In this document: positions 53,501-64,000 of the stretch, one piece after another
Layout of the letters: the number at the start of each line of letters is the position of its first letter
Position numbering within the stretch: position 1 is the stretch's first letter
Source: Leidyana gryllorum EB-2025a
Taxonomy: Eukaryota; Apicomplexa
Direction: 5' to 3'
Assembly: GCA_048772705.1 (NCBI GenBank)
Contig: JBLWGC010000173.1
Span: forward strand, 124,001-188,000
DNA: 64,000 nt
Translations under genes and position numbers: made by a program
Notes under the pieces: model-generated
Seen by the model: only the letters and a program-made list of their open reading frames with translations
Databases searched by the model: none
Told to the model about the DNA's origin: nothing

Positions 53501-55429
53501 CTTCGTAGTCTTCCATTCCCCAATAGGGATAGAACGGGTCATAGCGCAGCCACCCTTCTTTCTGCACCTTCTCCAAGTTGAGTGTCTCTGTACCCAATCC
53601 TTGGCCACTGCCTGGGTCTCCTGGAGTGGTGACACTGTGAGGCTGCTGCTGATGAGACTGATTGGACGCCCCCCCGTGGGTGAGCGGATGCTGTTGGGCA
53701 GCTGCAGCTGCCAAAGTTCCTCCGCTACCGGACATCAGCTGCTCAAAGTTGCCTGTGGGAGTGGTTTGTTGACTCGGTCCCGGAACCTGTTCGGAGGCTT
53801 CCCGAGCTCCCCAGAGAGAGAGAATGTGGAGTGCCAATGCTTTGCCACGAACTGTGCTACAAACTTCGAGGACCTCAGAAACAGGGGGCATCTGATTGCG
53901 GGCGACTCCCCGCAACAGGAAGCGATGGAGTAAGAGTTGCTCGAGATTGAAGCGTTGGATGTTTGCTGTCCCGTCATCGCGTGCGAGAGTGGTGGAAGCG
54001 AATATGCCGGAACCGCTGATGCCCAGCAGCCATCCCAGAGTGAAGAGAAGGGAGAAGAGAGTCATATCTCTATTGGTCTCTTTGACCTCTGCTGTGTCCG
54101 AGAAGACAATTTGGAGAGTGTTTCCCAATTCGAATCGACGACAAAGTGTGATGACGAGGGCTGTTATGCAGACGCGAGTGTCGAGTGTCTGAGGGGAACT
54201 GTTAGCGATCATCAAGTCTATCTCGCTCAGTTTCGAGACCTGACGCTTCCAAAACTTGTGACTATCCTCCACTTCATCACAGATGGCTTGCATATCCCGT
54301 GATCTGGCGCTCGCGTCCGACTGCCACCACAAACTGAGTTCAGAGGCTCCCCAGAGAGCCAATGTGAGGGCATTCAAATCTGCTTCGTAGAAATAGGGAG
54401 CCCAGTGATGGCGGAGATAAAGTGCGGCTTCGTGTGCCGGGGCGTTGCCATTTCGAGCCCAAAGATGGACAGTGGATACGTGGTGACTGAAAGCGATAGC
54501 TCGCATCTGGTGCTCAAAGAAGGCCAAGAATTTGTTGAGTGAGAATGAAGAATGGCCATAATCTGTCACTAGTCCGTAAAGAGGCTCTCTGATCAGCTTG
54601 CCTAAACGTGTGGTCTGGGTTATCATGGAGAACAGGAATCGATTCAACGGGAGGTGTAATGTGACCTCGAGCTTCGAGATAGGTCCCACTGGCTCCTGAC
54701 TCTTGAATCCGATCGCACGCGTTAGATCCACATCAGCTTCGACTACAGAGGATATCCCATACTCTCGTCGTATCGTTTCGTTCAACCACTTCCCCAACAC
54801 TGTGCCAGAGGCTCGTATCATTAGAGAACTTTTGGGCAAACATAATTCTTGGTTGGCTCGAATGAATCCAAAGAGAACTTCCAAGGCGTTCATGTACTCA
54901 ATGATAAGTAGGAAAGAATTCTGCCATTGAGTGACATCTTCGTACGGCACATGCGCATCCACCAGCCGGGTGTAATGCGTACACCCCTGACATAGCTTCA
55001 GTATCGGCAGAACACCTTCGCATAAGAAGTCCTTTTCCAAAATCTCATCTCTCTGGAACACACGTGTCAGAATACACTGTGCATCCAGCAGAGCCGTCTT
55101 GAGATCTCCAATCGTGTGAAGCATTTTCTTTTTATTGAAGTTGGGAGGCATCAGTCGGACCCTCTGGGGCCGACTGTTCCGCACCACACATCTCTCGAGT
55201 AATTGGGATTGGGTCTGCATAATGGTCCGAATCAATTCTCGACGGGCAAATAGATCCACCAGTACTCCGGGAATACTGTAGATTTGGACAGATATCCGGT
55301 CCAATGATGGATCGTTGACCAGTATTAGACTGCAGAAGGGCGGCATATTATTTCAGCCAACAACATGGGTCAACACAAACACACACGGAGACGGAGACGC
55401 CAGCAACCGAGACGGAGACGGAGACACCA

Positions 55430-55489
<60 letters not shown>

Positions 55490-57428
55490 CGAGTATTTTG
55501 ATAGCAACAGACACTTACTGGGTATAATGGTGAATGAATTCCCTTGCGAATCGCAGTTTGAATCGGCGGTCGAACAAGAGTTCCAAAATGAAGTTGGTTG
55601 CGACCGCATGGGGAGCAGGGGTTGAAATCTGGTCGCGCGAAATAAGTAAGCGTGGATCTCGGGAAGACTCCAAGCGAGGCAGAACGTATAGCATAAGGCG
55701 GGTCATTGACGGCTGCCCGGGGTTTGAATTTTGTCGAGCGCCACGGCCTCGCAATAGGTCGAATACGCCGCCCATAGAGCGGCGGAAGGAGGAGGACTGT
55801 CTGCCGAGTGCAGGTGCCGGTTCACCAAATTCAATCTCCGTGTCGACGAAGGGAGGTTCCAGTGAGAGGCCTCCAACATCTGTGAAGCCAGTGAAGCCTG
55901 GGATGACGTCGTCGATCTGGATATCGGTCCCCCGACTCTTAACGGCTCCCCGTTTTTCAATCAGCGCTGTGACATCCGAGCCCGCAAGGTCGACAAACGA
56001 GGTCAGTTTATCGAACAAACAGAGCCAGGCAGCTGAAGAATCATCGACCGCTTCAGTAGCGTAGACCAAAAGTCGTCGCACGGCTTGGTGGCTACAGGCC
56101 CAGTCATTGAGTGTGTTTCCAATGCCCGCAATAGCAGCTCGTAATTTGACACGGGCGTCCACGTTGCCACGGTAGTGTTCATCTCGACAGGGAAGCACAG
56201 AGTTGACTTGTAATGAAATGAATCTTCTGAGAAGAATGGTAAGTATCAGGGTGAGTCGGCACTTGACATCGGGATCCAGGATATCCGACGGGTCATAGTC
56301 ATCCAGCGCACGAGTTAGCTCATCGGGAAAGTCTGTTTTGGGGTTCCTTTCCCGAATGTGAGACGTCAGCCAATCGAAGAAATCTCGATATTGTTTCAAG
56401 TGACGCAAAAACTTGATGTGATTATCTCCGTCAGGTCGGTCTGCTTCACCGTCGGCTTCGAAGGCTGTGGTCAACTTGTCAATTTCGACAAACGCCTGAG
56501 CGAGCACGTGCGCGGGAGGATGTTCAGGACAAAATCCTGTCTCCTGCCAAGCTGATCCGTCTCCGCAGTCGCAACATCCGCCCAATTCGGAACGATAAAT
56601 AGCGTAGTCGTGGCCTCGGTGATCTGAGGTGTTGAAACATCGTGCACACATACACGACGAGTTGCTCAGAGCACAGGTGTGGCATCGATACGCTACGTGC
56701 TCCCCTTCCCAATAGCTGGCACACCTCGAAGCTCTCAAAGGAAGCTTTGTGAGGGCCTTTGGCAGATCCGTTATGGGAGCTTTGTGGGTCTCGAATCGGG
56801 TACCAGCGAGATAATTTGAAGGAGGGACATTGGAGCTGTTTGTTGTTGCGTTGGTCTTCGTCATCCCGGTCGGCGGCGTCTCTAATGCCGGGTGTGCAAC
56901 GTGGTGTAATCTGTACACTGCGAAAGCTGACAGTATCCGCGAGGTATTCAGATCGCCTAATATGAAGAAGAAGATATCCACCAACTGAAGGAATCGAGCT
57001 AGTGAGCGCGTTCTGTCGCTGGAAGAAGGCGATAGGGCCGCTGTACGGAAGATTCCGTGCAGATGGGCAGCGAATCGGGTAAGGAGAGATGGGTGAAGCC
57101 GTAGAGCGGGAAAAGAATGTAGTGTTGAGGGCGTGTTTGCCAGGCGAAACAAGTCAGGAGAAGTGTCGCCCAGTGGAGAGTTGAATGACGCAGCTGCAAA
57201 TACGTCAGTACTGCCGAGCGGCTCGAAAGCCACGGGGTCAGCGTGTTGCTTGGGAAGGGATACGAACGAGAAAAGACGATCAGTCGACGACGAATGACCC
57301 GTCGCAGGGTTGGGCAGGGACGATCTCTCCAATAATGCAGCACATAAAGCCCAATCAGACTCCTCCAGGTCGGTCGCCCGACCCGCAGGATAAGGCCCGA
57401 GTGGGAAACTAGACGACTCCGGTCGCAT
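47512..57428 (-). CDS. Giant UBR-box E3 ubiquitin ligase (UBR1/2/3-like)
   Basis: N-recognin-type ligase. Eight exons, 57428-55519, 55329-52395, 52344-52037, 51984-51121, 51075-50633, 50587-48094, 48045-47875 and 47815-47512, keep phase for 3,142 residues; human UBR1 has 1,749. The UBR box is at residues about 236-303 (CASYWEGEHVAYRCHTC, CMCARCF, HDYAIY, GGCCDCGD, FCPEH) with all zinc ligands in place. The RING-like domain is spread out: CVMCMSNHC near residue 1594, SCGHHMHRSCYRKH near 1714 and CPYCSRRF near 1889. The C-terminal cap has CLHCGAHLCADVCC, HPLARHAAAC, VYRDEFGEEDRYLQRGKPL, as in UBR1/2. Intron 1 contains a GGAGAC/CA composite repeat. Large disordered inserts, for example before 48600, enlarge the protein. 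The convergent FUSC gene ends 197 nt away. Confidence 0.92.
55383..55488. repeat. Composite GGAGAC and (CA)n repeat in UBR intron 1
   Basis: GGAGAC-type units at about 55386-55427 are followed by a long CA tract at about 55431-55488. On the gene's strand this reads as a GT tract followed by GTCTCC units. It takes up most of the intron between 55330 and 55518. Confidence 0.9.
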
Positions 57429-58619
57429 AGTGGAACATGTGACTATAACAAACACTGCGCACACCACCGACGTGCCAAGCAAATGAAGCCATCCGTAACA
57501 TTGCCTTTGAGAACTACGTACAGATGTTACAACGTAGTTGCCGCTCCAAACCAAAGTCACAAGATGCAAGCCAGTATCAAATGCGGTCATCTTGCGCGTG
57601 GAACAGCCATTAATCTACAAAGACAACCACCGCCTAATAGCGCTCAAAGTTTGAGAAATTCATGACGCGCTCTTTCAACCAGTATTTTCGTTCGACGTCA
57701 TTCCTGGCAGCCTAATATGGCTGCCTAAACATTACTGCCAGTTGCGGCCCACACACGCATTCCGGAGACACTCAGACTTCTGAGAACAAACGCGCGCGCA
57801 CACACTCACACACACACTTGGAGACACATGTTGCACACTTTCTTTGTGTGGTTGGCACTGTGTGTGTGCATTACTTATAGCCTTGTCAATGCGAACGCTT
57901 CTGGGTCGGAGTAGAGTCAACGGGTGCGCTGGGGGCTTCCACTGACCATGAGAGTTACGGTTTGTGGTTTGACTGACGGATCAGTCAGGTCACTATCGTG
58001 GCTCCCTTGGGAGGTCACGATAAGCTTCTAAACCCAGCTCGTGCACTTGCGGGAATCATTTCAGGTACTGGTTTGTGTTGACGCGTACAGGTGAAAGGTG
58101 GACGAGAGAATAGTCTTGTTGTTCGAAGACGGCGTCATTCGGCTCATGACACGCATTTCCTGCCCTGTTGCTACTGCTTCGTCCCCCTTGGCGATCGCGA
58201 TCTTGTTTCGTCCAGATCAACGGAGGATGAGTATGGAGGGGTGGGGGAAGGTCTGTGGGAGTAGAGGGGTGTTGGGTGGAGGAGTATAGAGTAGGGAAGA
58301 GGCGCTCTCTCGCTCTTTCGATACACGAGGACAAGGCAGCGTGCCTTAAGAATACCTGATAGATAGGGAAAGAAACGTTGGCTGTCTTTTGCACTCGTTG
58401 TTTCAAGAGGAGAGAGCCGTATGAAATATGTCGCCACGCGACTTGAAGGCCGGTACGAATGAATATTAGCTGAGAGATACATATAGAAAGGTCGGTCGCT
58501 GTTGTAGTGGTAGGAGTAGTAGTGGTGCTTGGGTGGTTGTCCGAAGGTGTTGAGTGTCAAGCGACGCAAATTGTGACGCATCGGGCGATTCCGTCCGTCT
58601 GATCAGATTTGAGTCCGCA
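57429..58619. other. Longest stretch without a supported gene
   Basis: About 1.2 kb upstream of the UBR gene and downstream of the GPAT stop. It includes a CG/CA microsatellite at about 57789-57815. Open frames of 60-136 codons exist on both strands, but none shows family resemblance, good splice sites or a convincing start. UTRs, a promoter or a non-coding RNA are all possible. Confidence 0.5.
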
Positions 58620-61600
58620 TCATAGTTGAGATGTACTGCGGATCCGCAGCAGGTTACGTAGTTTGTCCCTCTTGCGGGCAGCCGCCTTGTCAACAGTGGA
58701 CGCCTTGGTGTCATCACTCAGTTCAGCGGATGTCGAAGCGGACTCCATAAGGAGACCCGACTGCGTTGCGCGCTTCCAGAGTTCTGGTTGTTGGAAATCA
58801 GACGAACACAGGGAATTCAGAAGGGTATTGGGTGCATCATCAGTGCCCATATCCACTCCTCCAGGTGGGAAGCCGATCTCAGTCTCCTTGATGCATCTAT
58901 CATCCCCCCAGACTGGACTCCGCTGTGCCGCAATGGCCCGTCGACTCAACCGCTTGCTCTCGCTCATGGTACACACACTCAGGACATGTCTCTACAGGGG
59001 TGCACTCTCAAATGCTCGGGCAGCCAATTTTTGCACACACACCAAAAAGGTTGGAGCAGCTGTCTCACAGAATCTCTTCTCGGCTCGCCAGAGCGCTCCG
59101 ATAGACCAGCGGAATGTAACGTTCTACTAACACATACCCCTTCAACAAAATCGATTCCTCACCTTTTGCTCTCAACAGCCGCCGTGTATCGGCTTCCAAC
59201 ACAATGAACGGTATCAATCGCTCCAACTCGTTCTGCATATCCAAGATCCTCTGTGCTTTCGTCAAACTGTTGGTCCGTGTGATAGCAAAACTCGACATCG
59301 ATGCCACCGAAGCACTCTTTCCCAGTCGAGCTTGGGAAGCCATCGCCTTCTCCGACAACGCCGTCGCAATAGTCTCCTCATCAAACAACCGCCTCACATA
59401 CTCTCGTACCTTTAACTGCATGTCTATCCGATCAAAAATCAACTCGCGCTCCCGATCGCGCCAAACGTCCAGTCTGCAGCAAAGCCAGCGTTATGACACA
59501 CACGGAGACGGAGACACAGAATAACACACACACACACACACGGAGACGGAGACGCACACCGTGGGGTGTGTCGCGATGGCGCGCACACCGTGGCCGGCCG
59601 ACAAGCATAAGTCCTTTCATCTTTGTGAATTATGGTGACTTACTCTGCAATTATCACACGGTAAAGGCACCGTATATGGCGGCACAAGGGAAGTATCTTG
59701 CCCTGGAGTCTCAAGAATTCTGTGACATGGAACGACTGAGCATTCAGCAATCATCATTATTGATAGACGTACGATAGGTGAGAGGAGGTAAAGCGGTCCA
59801 CGCGATCAGCATACAGATCGCTAAGCCCCAGAGACCTGTAAATCGGCCATCGCCACCGCGTCCTTTTGTTGCGAGAATGAAGGTCCATCCCAGCAAGCCG
59901 CACAGCACCATACAAATGGGCATCAATATAATGGTCCAGATAATCTTGTAACTCGCCACGACATCGAGGCCTGAGATCTTCACTGTGCTTTTGGCGGTGG
60001 CTGCCTGCCGGTGGCGCTCAGACATGTAGTTCATCAATAACTTGAAAGGTCCCCAGATGATCATGGGAGGGCAGGTGACTATCAAAATACAGAGCAATAG
60101 TACCACCTTTTCGAGCATCGACACAAAAGCCCGCTCTGCGGTCTGCTTGAGTTGCCACACCTCTCCATCGGGAATGCCATTGGCTTCCAATTGACTGTCT
60201 GCAGAATTGAGGGAGGGGCATTGCAACGTCCGATGGCGCCCGCCGGTCAGCACTCACTGTACCCCAGGATATCCTCCTTTAGTTTCTGAGACGAGGGGTC
60301 CTCACTGAATGTGTTAAGAATTTGATTGAACCTGCGATCGGCAATCAAATGCGCTCTTTCGGGCTGCGCTCACAATTGATACAGTTGATAGCTTCGTTCG
60401 GAGGACATATTCATCCGCTCTGGGGGATAGAGACTGGCACAGAGTTCAACGACTTTGATGGTCTCAAAGTCTGGAGCTGTTATGACACAGTCCGTCAGAG
60501 CGTCTTTGACATTCTTCATCAGTAGATCAACTGCCTCTCTTCGCTGATTGTTGGCATACATTTCGACCTGAGAGCCGAGTGTTTTCCGCCGCCCCCAACC
60601 AAAATCAGTAGTCGCTTACCAAATCTTGAGGTACGGGTAACGGTTGGCCGATTTCCAGGACAGCGCGAGACCCAAATTTGTGGCGAGCGTAATAGTGCAG
60701 CCCGAATGGGACAATGAGGACATCCTCAACTCCCATGACGGCAGTGTTTAACGCCATTATAGCTACTCCCGGCTTCAGCGGCAAAAGCCCTGGACGATCG
60801 TGCGACCCGCCCTGGAAGTGGAATGAGAGCGATAACGATCGCCAGCGGGGACGCAGCGGTGGCCTCTCCCCCTTTCTGGTTTTACCTCTGGGAAGATACA
60901 AATAGAGTGACCTTCATAGAGAGCAGTTGAGACAGTCTCGTATATGTCTCCCTGATCCACCTTTGGAAGGACGGTGAAACCCCAGCGTCCTTTGGCCTCG
61001 ATGGGAGGTGAAATGGTGCCACCTTGGGCGGTGAGCTCATTCTTGACCGTTCTCTGAGGAGTCTCAGGTGTAGTGTCAGTGCTCAAAGTCCGTACGGCCG
61101 TATTGGCAGGAACAGATCGAAAGATGGGCTCCTCGACCACCAAATGGTTGTTGTCTATTATCTCCAACACAGTGACAGCTTTGGGGAACTCCTTTATCTG
61201 CAGCTCGACAGAGGGCCGGCCTCGTTTCGGCCGAGACGTTTTGCGGCTCACCTTTATGCGGTCGCCAACTTTACAGTCAATTGGGAAGCGAGTCTGGGCG
61301 TCACCTATGATCACCGAGAACTCCTCCGCATTACGTCGGCCCAGAGGGTCGGCCCGGCTGACACTGGCACGGCGTTTCAGAAAGGCGCTGTTTGGCTGCC
61401 ACTTCGAATACGCGACCACGTCAACGATTCTCCCGAGACCCGGATACTGCATGTCCTGCGGCCGACTCACCGCGATGGCACCGTTCATTCGCGCCAGCGT
61501 GCCGACCACTCTCAAACTCATCGACTATTAACATCGATATCGGGCACTGTGGTTACGCGAATGGGATACTTACAACACTCGCAATTAGGAAGCGAATGGA

Positions 61601-61932
61601 CCGTGGTATGAGGGCCATGACAATCTATAACAAGTGTCTCTCGCCGCCGCACCACACTTACGGTGGCATCTACGAACTGGTTTCGGTGATTCCCAACCAG
61701 AATGACCTGAGAACGGGAGTGAGATTGCCGTCGGAGACCAGACAGTTTATGGCTTACGGGTCCATGGACCGGAAGCCGTTCTAGTCCGAGCACAGTCACT
61801 TCCTTGAAGAAGGAGTGCACAATTCCTCTGTGTGACAATCATACGCGTTTCCACACACAAGTCGCGCCCTCACTTTGCAATCCACCGTGTAAGCCACATG
61901 GTCACCGCCCTCAAATTTCCATATCCAGACAT
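58620..61932 (-). CDS. ER glycerol-3-phosphate acyltransferase (SCT1/GPT2-like)
   Basis: First acylation of glycerol-3-phosphate or DHAP in phospholipid and triacylglycerol synthesis. Exons 61932-61874, 61827-61758, 61706-61662, 61624-61574, 61524-60886, 60811-60620, 60567-60374, 60331-60258, 60198-59773, 59719-59644, 59473-59069 and 58977-58620 give about 862 residues; the last acceptor could also be at 58962. Motif I is VILVGNHRNQFVDA (H-x5-D as in the yeast enzymes), motif III FPEGGSHDRPGLLPLKPG, and motif IV region VLIVPFGLHYY. These are followed by KFGSRAVLEIGQPL. Two membrane stretches follow (VVLLLCILIVTCPPMIIWG; TIILMPICMVLCGLLGWTF) with KISGLDVVASYKI between them, all as in SCT1/GPT2. 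A long C-terminal helical and Ser-rich region follows. A GGAGAC/CA repeat lies in the intron at 59474-59643. Confidence 0.9.
59502..59560. repeat. Composite GGAGAC and (CA)n repeat in a GPAT intron
   Basis: GGAGACGGAGAC, a CA tract and GGAGACGGAGAC again, within the intron 59474-59643. The build is the same as the repeat in UBR intron 1. Confidence 0.85.
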
Positions 61933-61996
61933 TCTGCACCTTTTCCCAGCAAACACCCCAGAGGAGGAGAAGAGGTGTCTGTCTACCCTGCCCAGT

Positions 61997-62392
61997 ATGT
62001 ATCTGCTGAACCTCCTTCTATTACCCCTATTGTACGTGCTGGCTGATAGCACTGAACGAGAACCACCGTACCGAGTCAACCCACTGCAGCATTTTCTAGC
62101 CCGAGACCGGAACCTCGCTCCTGCTTCATCAAGTCGGAACGATTTTGACCCTTTCCAGCCGCCAGAGCTCGAAGGCGCGAGACAGAAATTGACCAGCGGC
62201 TCAGACTCCGATGAGGAGGGCCCAGACTTTTGGGACGTAGTCGCCTGGTTAGGAACGCAGTTAGGCAAGGCCATTAGAGTGTTGTTCAACGGCCTCTGCC
62301 GACTCGCCAAAGCCGTCTATGTGGGCGTCGTCTACGGCTGGCACGAAGCGGGAGACTCCGCTGCAGAAGCCGCCAAGACACTCCGCCTCTGA
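61997..62392 (+). CDS. Small secreted or single-pass protein
   Basis: Single exon, 131 residues, from the ATG at 61997. It starts MYLLNLLLLPLLYVLADSTE, a clear signal peptide or anchor, followed by a hydrophilic Asp/Glu/Pro-rich middle (SDSDEEGPDFWDVV) and a C-terminal amphipathic to hydrophobic segment (AWLGTQLGKAIRVLFNGL, AVYVGVVYGWHEAG). I do not recognise it. The ATG is 64 nt from that of the divergent GPAT gene. The frame is also open upstream, but the signal peptide favours this start. Confidence 0.65.
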   Translation: MYLLNLLLLPLLYVLADSTEREPPYRVNPLQHFLARDRNLAPASSSRNDFDPFQPPELEGARQKLTSGSDSDEEGPDFWDVVAWLGTQLGKAIRVLFNGLCRLAKAVYVGVVYGWHEAGDSAAEAAKTLRL

Positions 62393-62505
62393 TGAGCTTT
62401 GTTCATGCATATGACAAAGAGGTGCAGCAGGTCCCACCACGACCGCCAACCGAATCGCACACCCAAAAAGCCACCGTTCAATCGATAATTGCAAACAAGA
62501 GATCT

Positions 62506-63962
62506 TCACAGAATGTGCTTCTTCTCCATGTCCTTCATCCGCTTGAAGAGGCAGAACCCAATCCCCAGGAACTGACCATAGTAGATAATCGATATCACAC
62601 CATCGGCTTTAAAAACGAAAACACTCACCAGTGCGCCCAATGCAAGCATTAGATGAAGAGCCCGTCTTTCGGACTGCAGAACGCTGGAGTGTAACTCGGC
62701 AGCACTCTGCTTTAATTCTTCGACATTATGATCGGCCAACTTGCCGTGTCTGCCATAGCACACACGTGTGTGTCATTCTGTGGAGACACTCGAGACTTAC
62801 AATTCTTCCAGTTTGTCAGAGTTGTCTTTGCTAGACTTGAAGACAAGACTCTGGATTTGGTCGAGCGCCTCTCGTAGTCTTTCTTCGTTAGCTCCACGTG
62901 TCAAATAAGTGTGCAACACGTCCAGCCGATCAGTCAAGACTCTGTTGTGCTGTTGCAAGCGACTGATCTCTGCCAACAAGTGATCTTGTCGGGGAATCAT
63001 ATGCTTCAACATGGCCTCGGAGAGAATGCGAATCTGAGTGTTCGGCTCAAGAGTGTCGTCATACACGATGTGCTCCAAAATTGACTGCGCAGGATTGAAA
63101 GTGGCAGCTTTCTGCAATTTGGCCGGGTGTCATCTTTAGGGTCTTTTCGCTTGTTTGGCTTACCCAATACAGATCCTCGCTAGTGACTTCAAAACGGTTC
63201 ACCAATATGCGATCACCGTAGTTGGTGCCACTTTGAATCTGAGTACACACGAATTTCGAGTGATGAGTGCGGGGAGTGAGGTTGCTCACCGAAGTTTCTC
63301 CCTTGGCGATGCGGGTGTTGGATGCTGTGATACCCAGGAATGCAGGTTGCGGCAGAGTGCGGTTTTCGTCGAGTTTGATCTGAAAATATTCGGTGTACAG
63401 CCAGTCAGCCAGTGACGTTCCTGGATGCTTACGTGGTAGGCAAGTCGCCACTCCTTGTCAGCTGGGGATTTAACGGATGCCTTGACGAATTCCGGAGTAA
63501 CTACAATATGAACTTGCATGGCTCCACGACCATTCCGGTAATTATAATAGATTCCATCAGAGGAAGGGACCTCCTTCGTAATGTCAAGAGAGCGTGTTCC
63601 GTTGTTAACGGCGGCGGAAATACTGGGCCGCACGTTGTTTGCGCGGTCGTTGGTGGAGAAGAACATGCCTAAGCCGGTATACCACGGCTTGTAATTGAAT
63701 AAGTTCCAGACGTCACCATGGGGGGGACGAAGGAACACACCGTAGTCTCGTTCGTCGACGAGCCATAGGGCGAAGCCATCACTGGTTCGGGCCTCAGGCG
63801 GTCCACGCACGTCAATGTCCATGTCAATTTCAAAAGTATCGCTGTGAATGGGAAGGTGATGCCACGCGGAGCCCTGATGCCCTGTCTGCTCGTCAATCAA
63901 AAGGAGTCCAGCGGGGGTGAACTGCGAACTACCTCCCAAGACCCAGTTGGAGAGGTGCGCAT
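62506..63962 (-). CDS. L-type lectin cargo receptor (ERGIC-53/Emp46-like), 5' end missing
   Basis: Type I membrane receptor that carries glycoproteins between ER and Golgi. Exons in the window: 63962-63433, 63379-63290, 63238-63164, 63111-62801 and 62749-62506, about 416 residues; 63962 is an acceptor, so the signal peptide exon lies beyond the window. The lectin fold shows WVLGGSSQFTPAGLLL, SDGFALWLVDERDYG, LFNYKPWYTGLGMFFSTND, and NYRNGRGAMQVHIVV with strands as in ERGIC-53. A coiled coil follows (MIPRQDHLLAEISRLQQHNR) and then one membrane helix (LMLALGALVSVFVF region). The cytosolic tail ends EKKHIL, close to dilysine or KxHxx retrieval signals. The last intron has a perfect 14-nt palindrome (62759-62772). 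Confidence 0.88.
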
Positions 63963-64000
63963 CTGCACACAAGGCCGTGCGTGACCACCTATGTTGCGAG

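Noticed and set aside
58056-58581. Minus-strand frames of 116 and 136 codons in the 1.2-kb gap
   Set aside because: They overlap each other in different frames, are rich in Ser/Tyr/Pro/His, and resemble no family.

Overview
This is nuclear DNA of a eukaryote with a very compact, intron-bearing genome. I resolve 31 protein genes in 64 kb, about one per 2 kb. Introns are short (mostly 39-110 nt, one near 290) with GTRAGY-type donors and YAG acceptors. Three genes point to an alveolate close to Apicomplexa (apicomplexan, gregarine or chrompodellid-like): an IMC sub-compartment protein (ISP) with a dual-acylation N-terminus, an oocyst-wall-type protein with repeated Cys-Pro motifs, and a probable ApiAP2 domain. 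I cannot name the species. I see no tRNA, rRNA, CRISPR array, transposon or virus-derived element.

Layout. 1-4.1 kb, minus strand: a partial unknown gene, an RFC clamp-loader subunit, a ZC3H15/Tma46-like protein and an acidic unknown. 4.2-7.8 kb, plus: glutathione reductase and an ENT nucleoside transporter. 8-11.2 kb, minus: a TRAPPC12-like TPR protein and an intronless proline racemase/hydroxyproline epimerase. 11.4-16.5 kb, plus: an AP2-like protein and an unknown. 16.7-20.3 kb: ISP and oocyst-wall protein, head to head. 20.5-24 kb: three intronless unknown genes, two sharing a new short repeat. 24.4-33.2 kb: the most crowded part, with UTP11, an unknown, glycine-cleavage H protein, an EH-domain (Eps15-like) protein, ubiquilin, an LRR protein and ornithine aminotransferase. 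33.2-41.3 kb, minus: a Golgi-type glycosyltransferase, a CBM20 protein and a 15-exon USP35/38-like deubiquitinase. 41.4-47.3 kb, plus: an ankyrin protein and a large FUSC/ALMT-like membrane protein. 47.5-57.4 kb, minus: a 3,142-residue UBR-box ubiquitin ligase. 58.6-64 kb: an ER glycerol-3-phosphate acyltransferase, a small secreted protein and an L-type (ERGIC-53-like) cargo lectin cut by the window end.

Themes. The ubiquitin system is well represented (UBR ligase, USP, ubiquilin), as is the early secretory pathway (TRAPPC12-like, L-type lectin, GPAT, EH protein). Metabolic genes include GSH reduction, glycine cleavage, OAT and proline/hydroxyproline racemisation. The most striking property is gene packing: divergent start codons 13 and 24 nt apart, same-strand genes 17 and 4 nt apart, and convergent coding regions that overlap. 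Exon coordinates were worked out by hand from splice signals, reading phase and remembered family sequences. Models marked tentative need transcript data.
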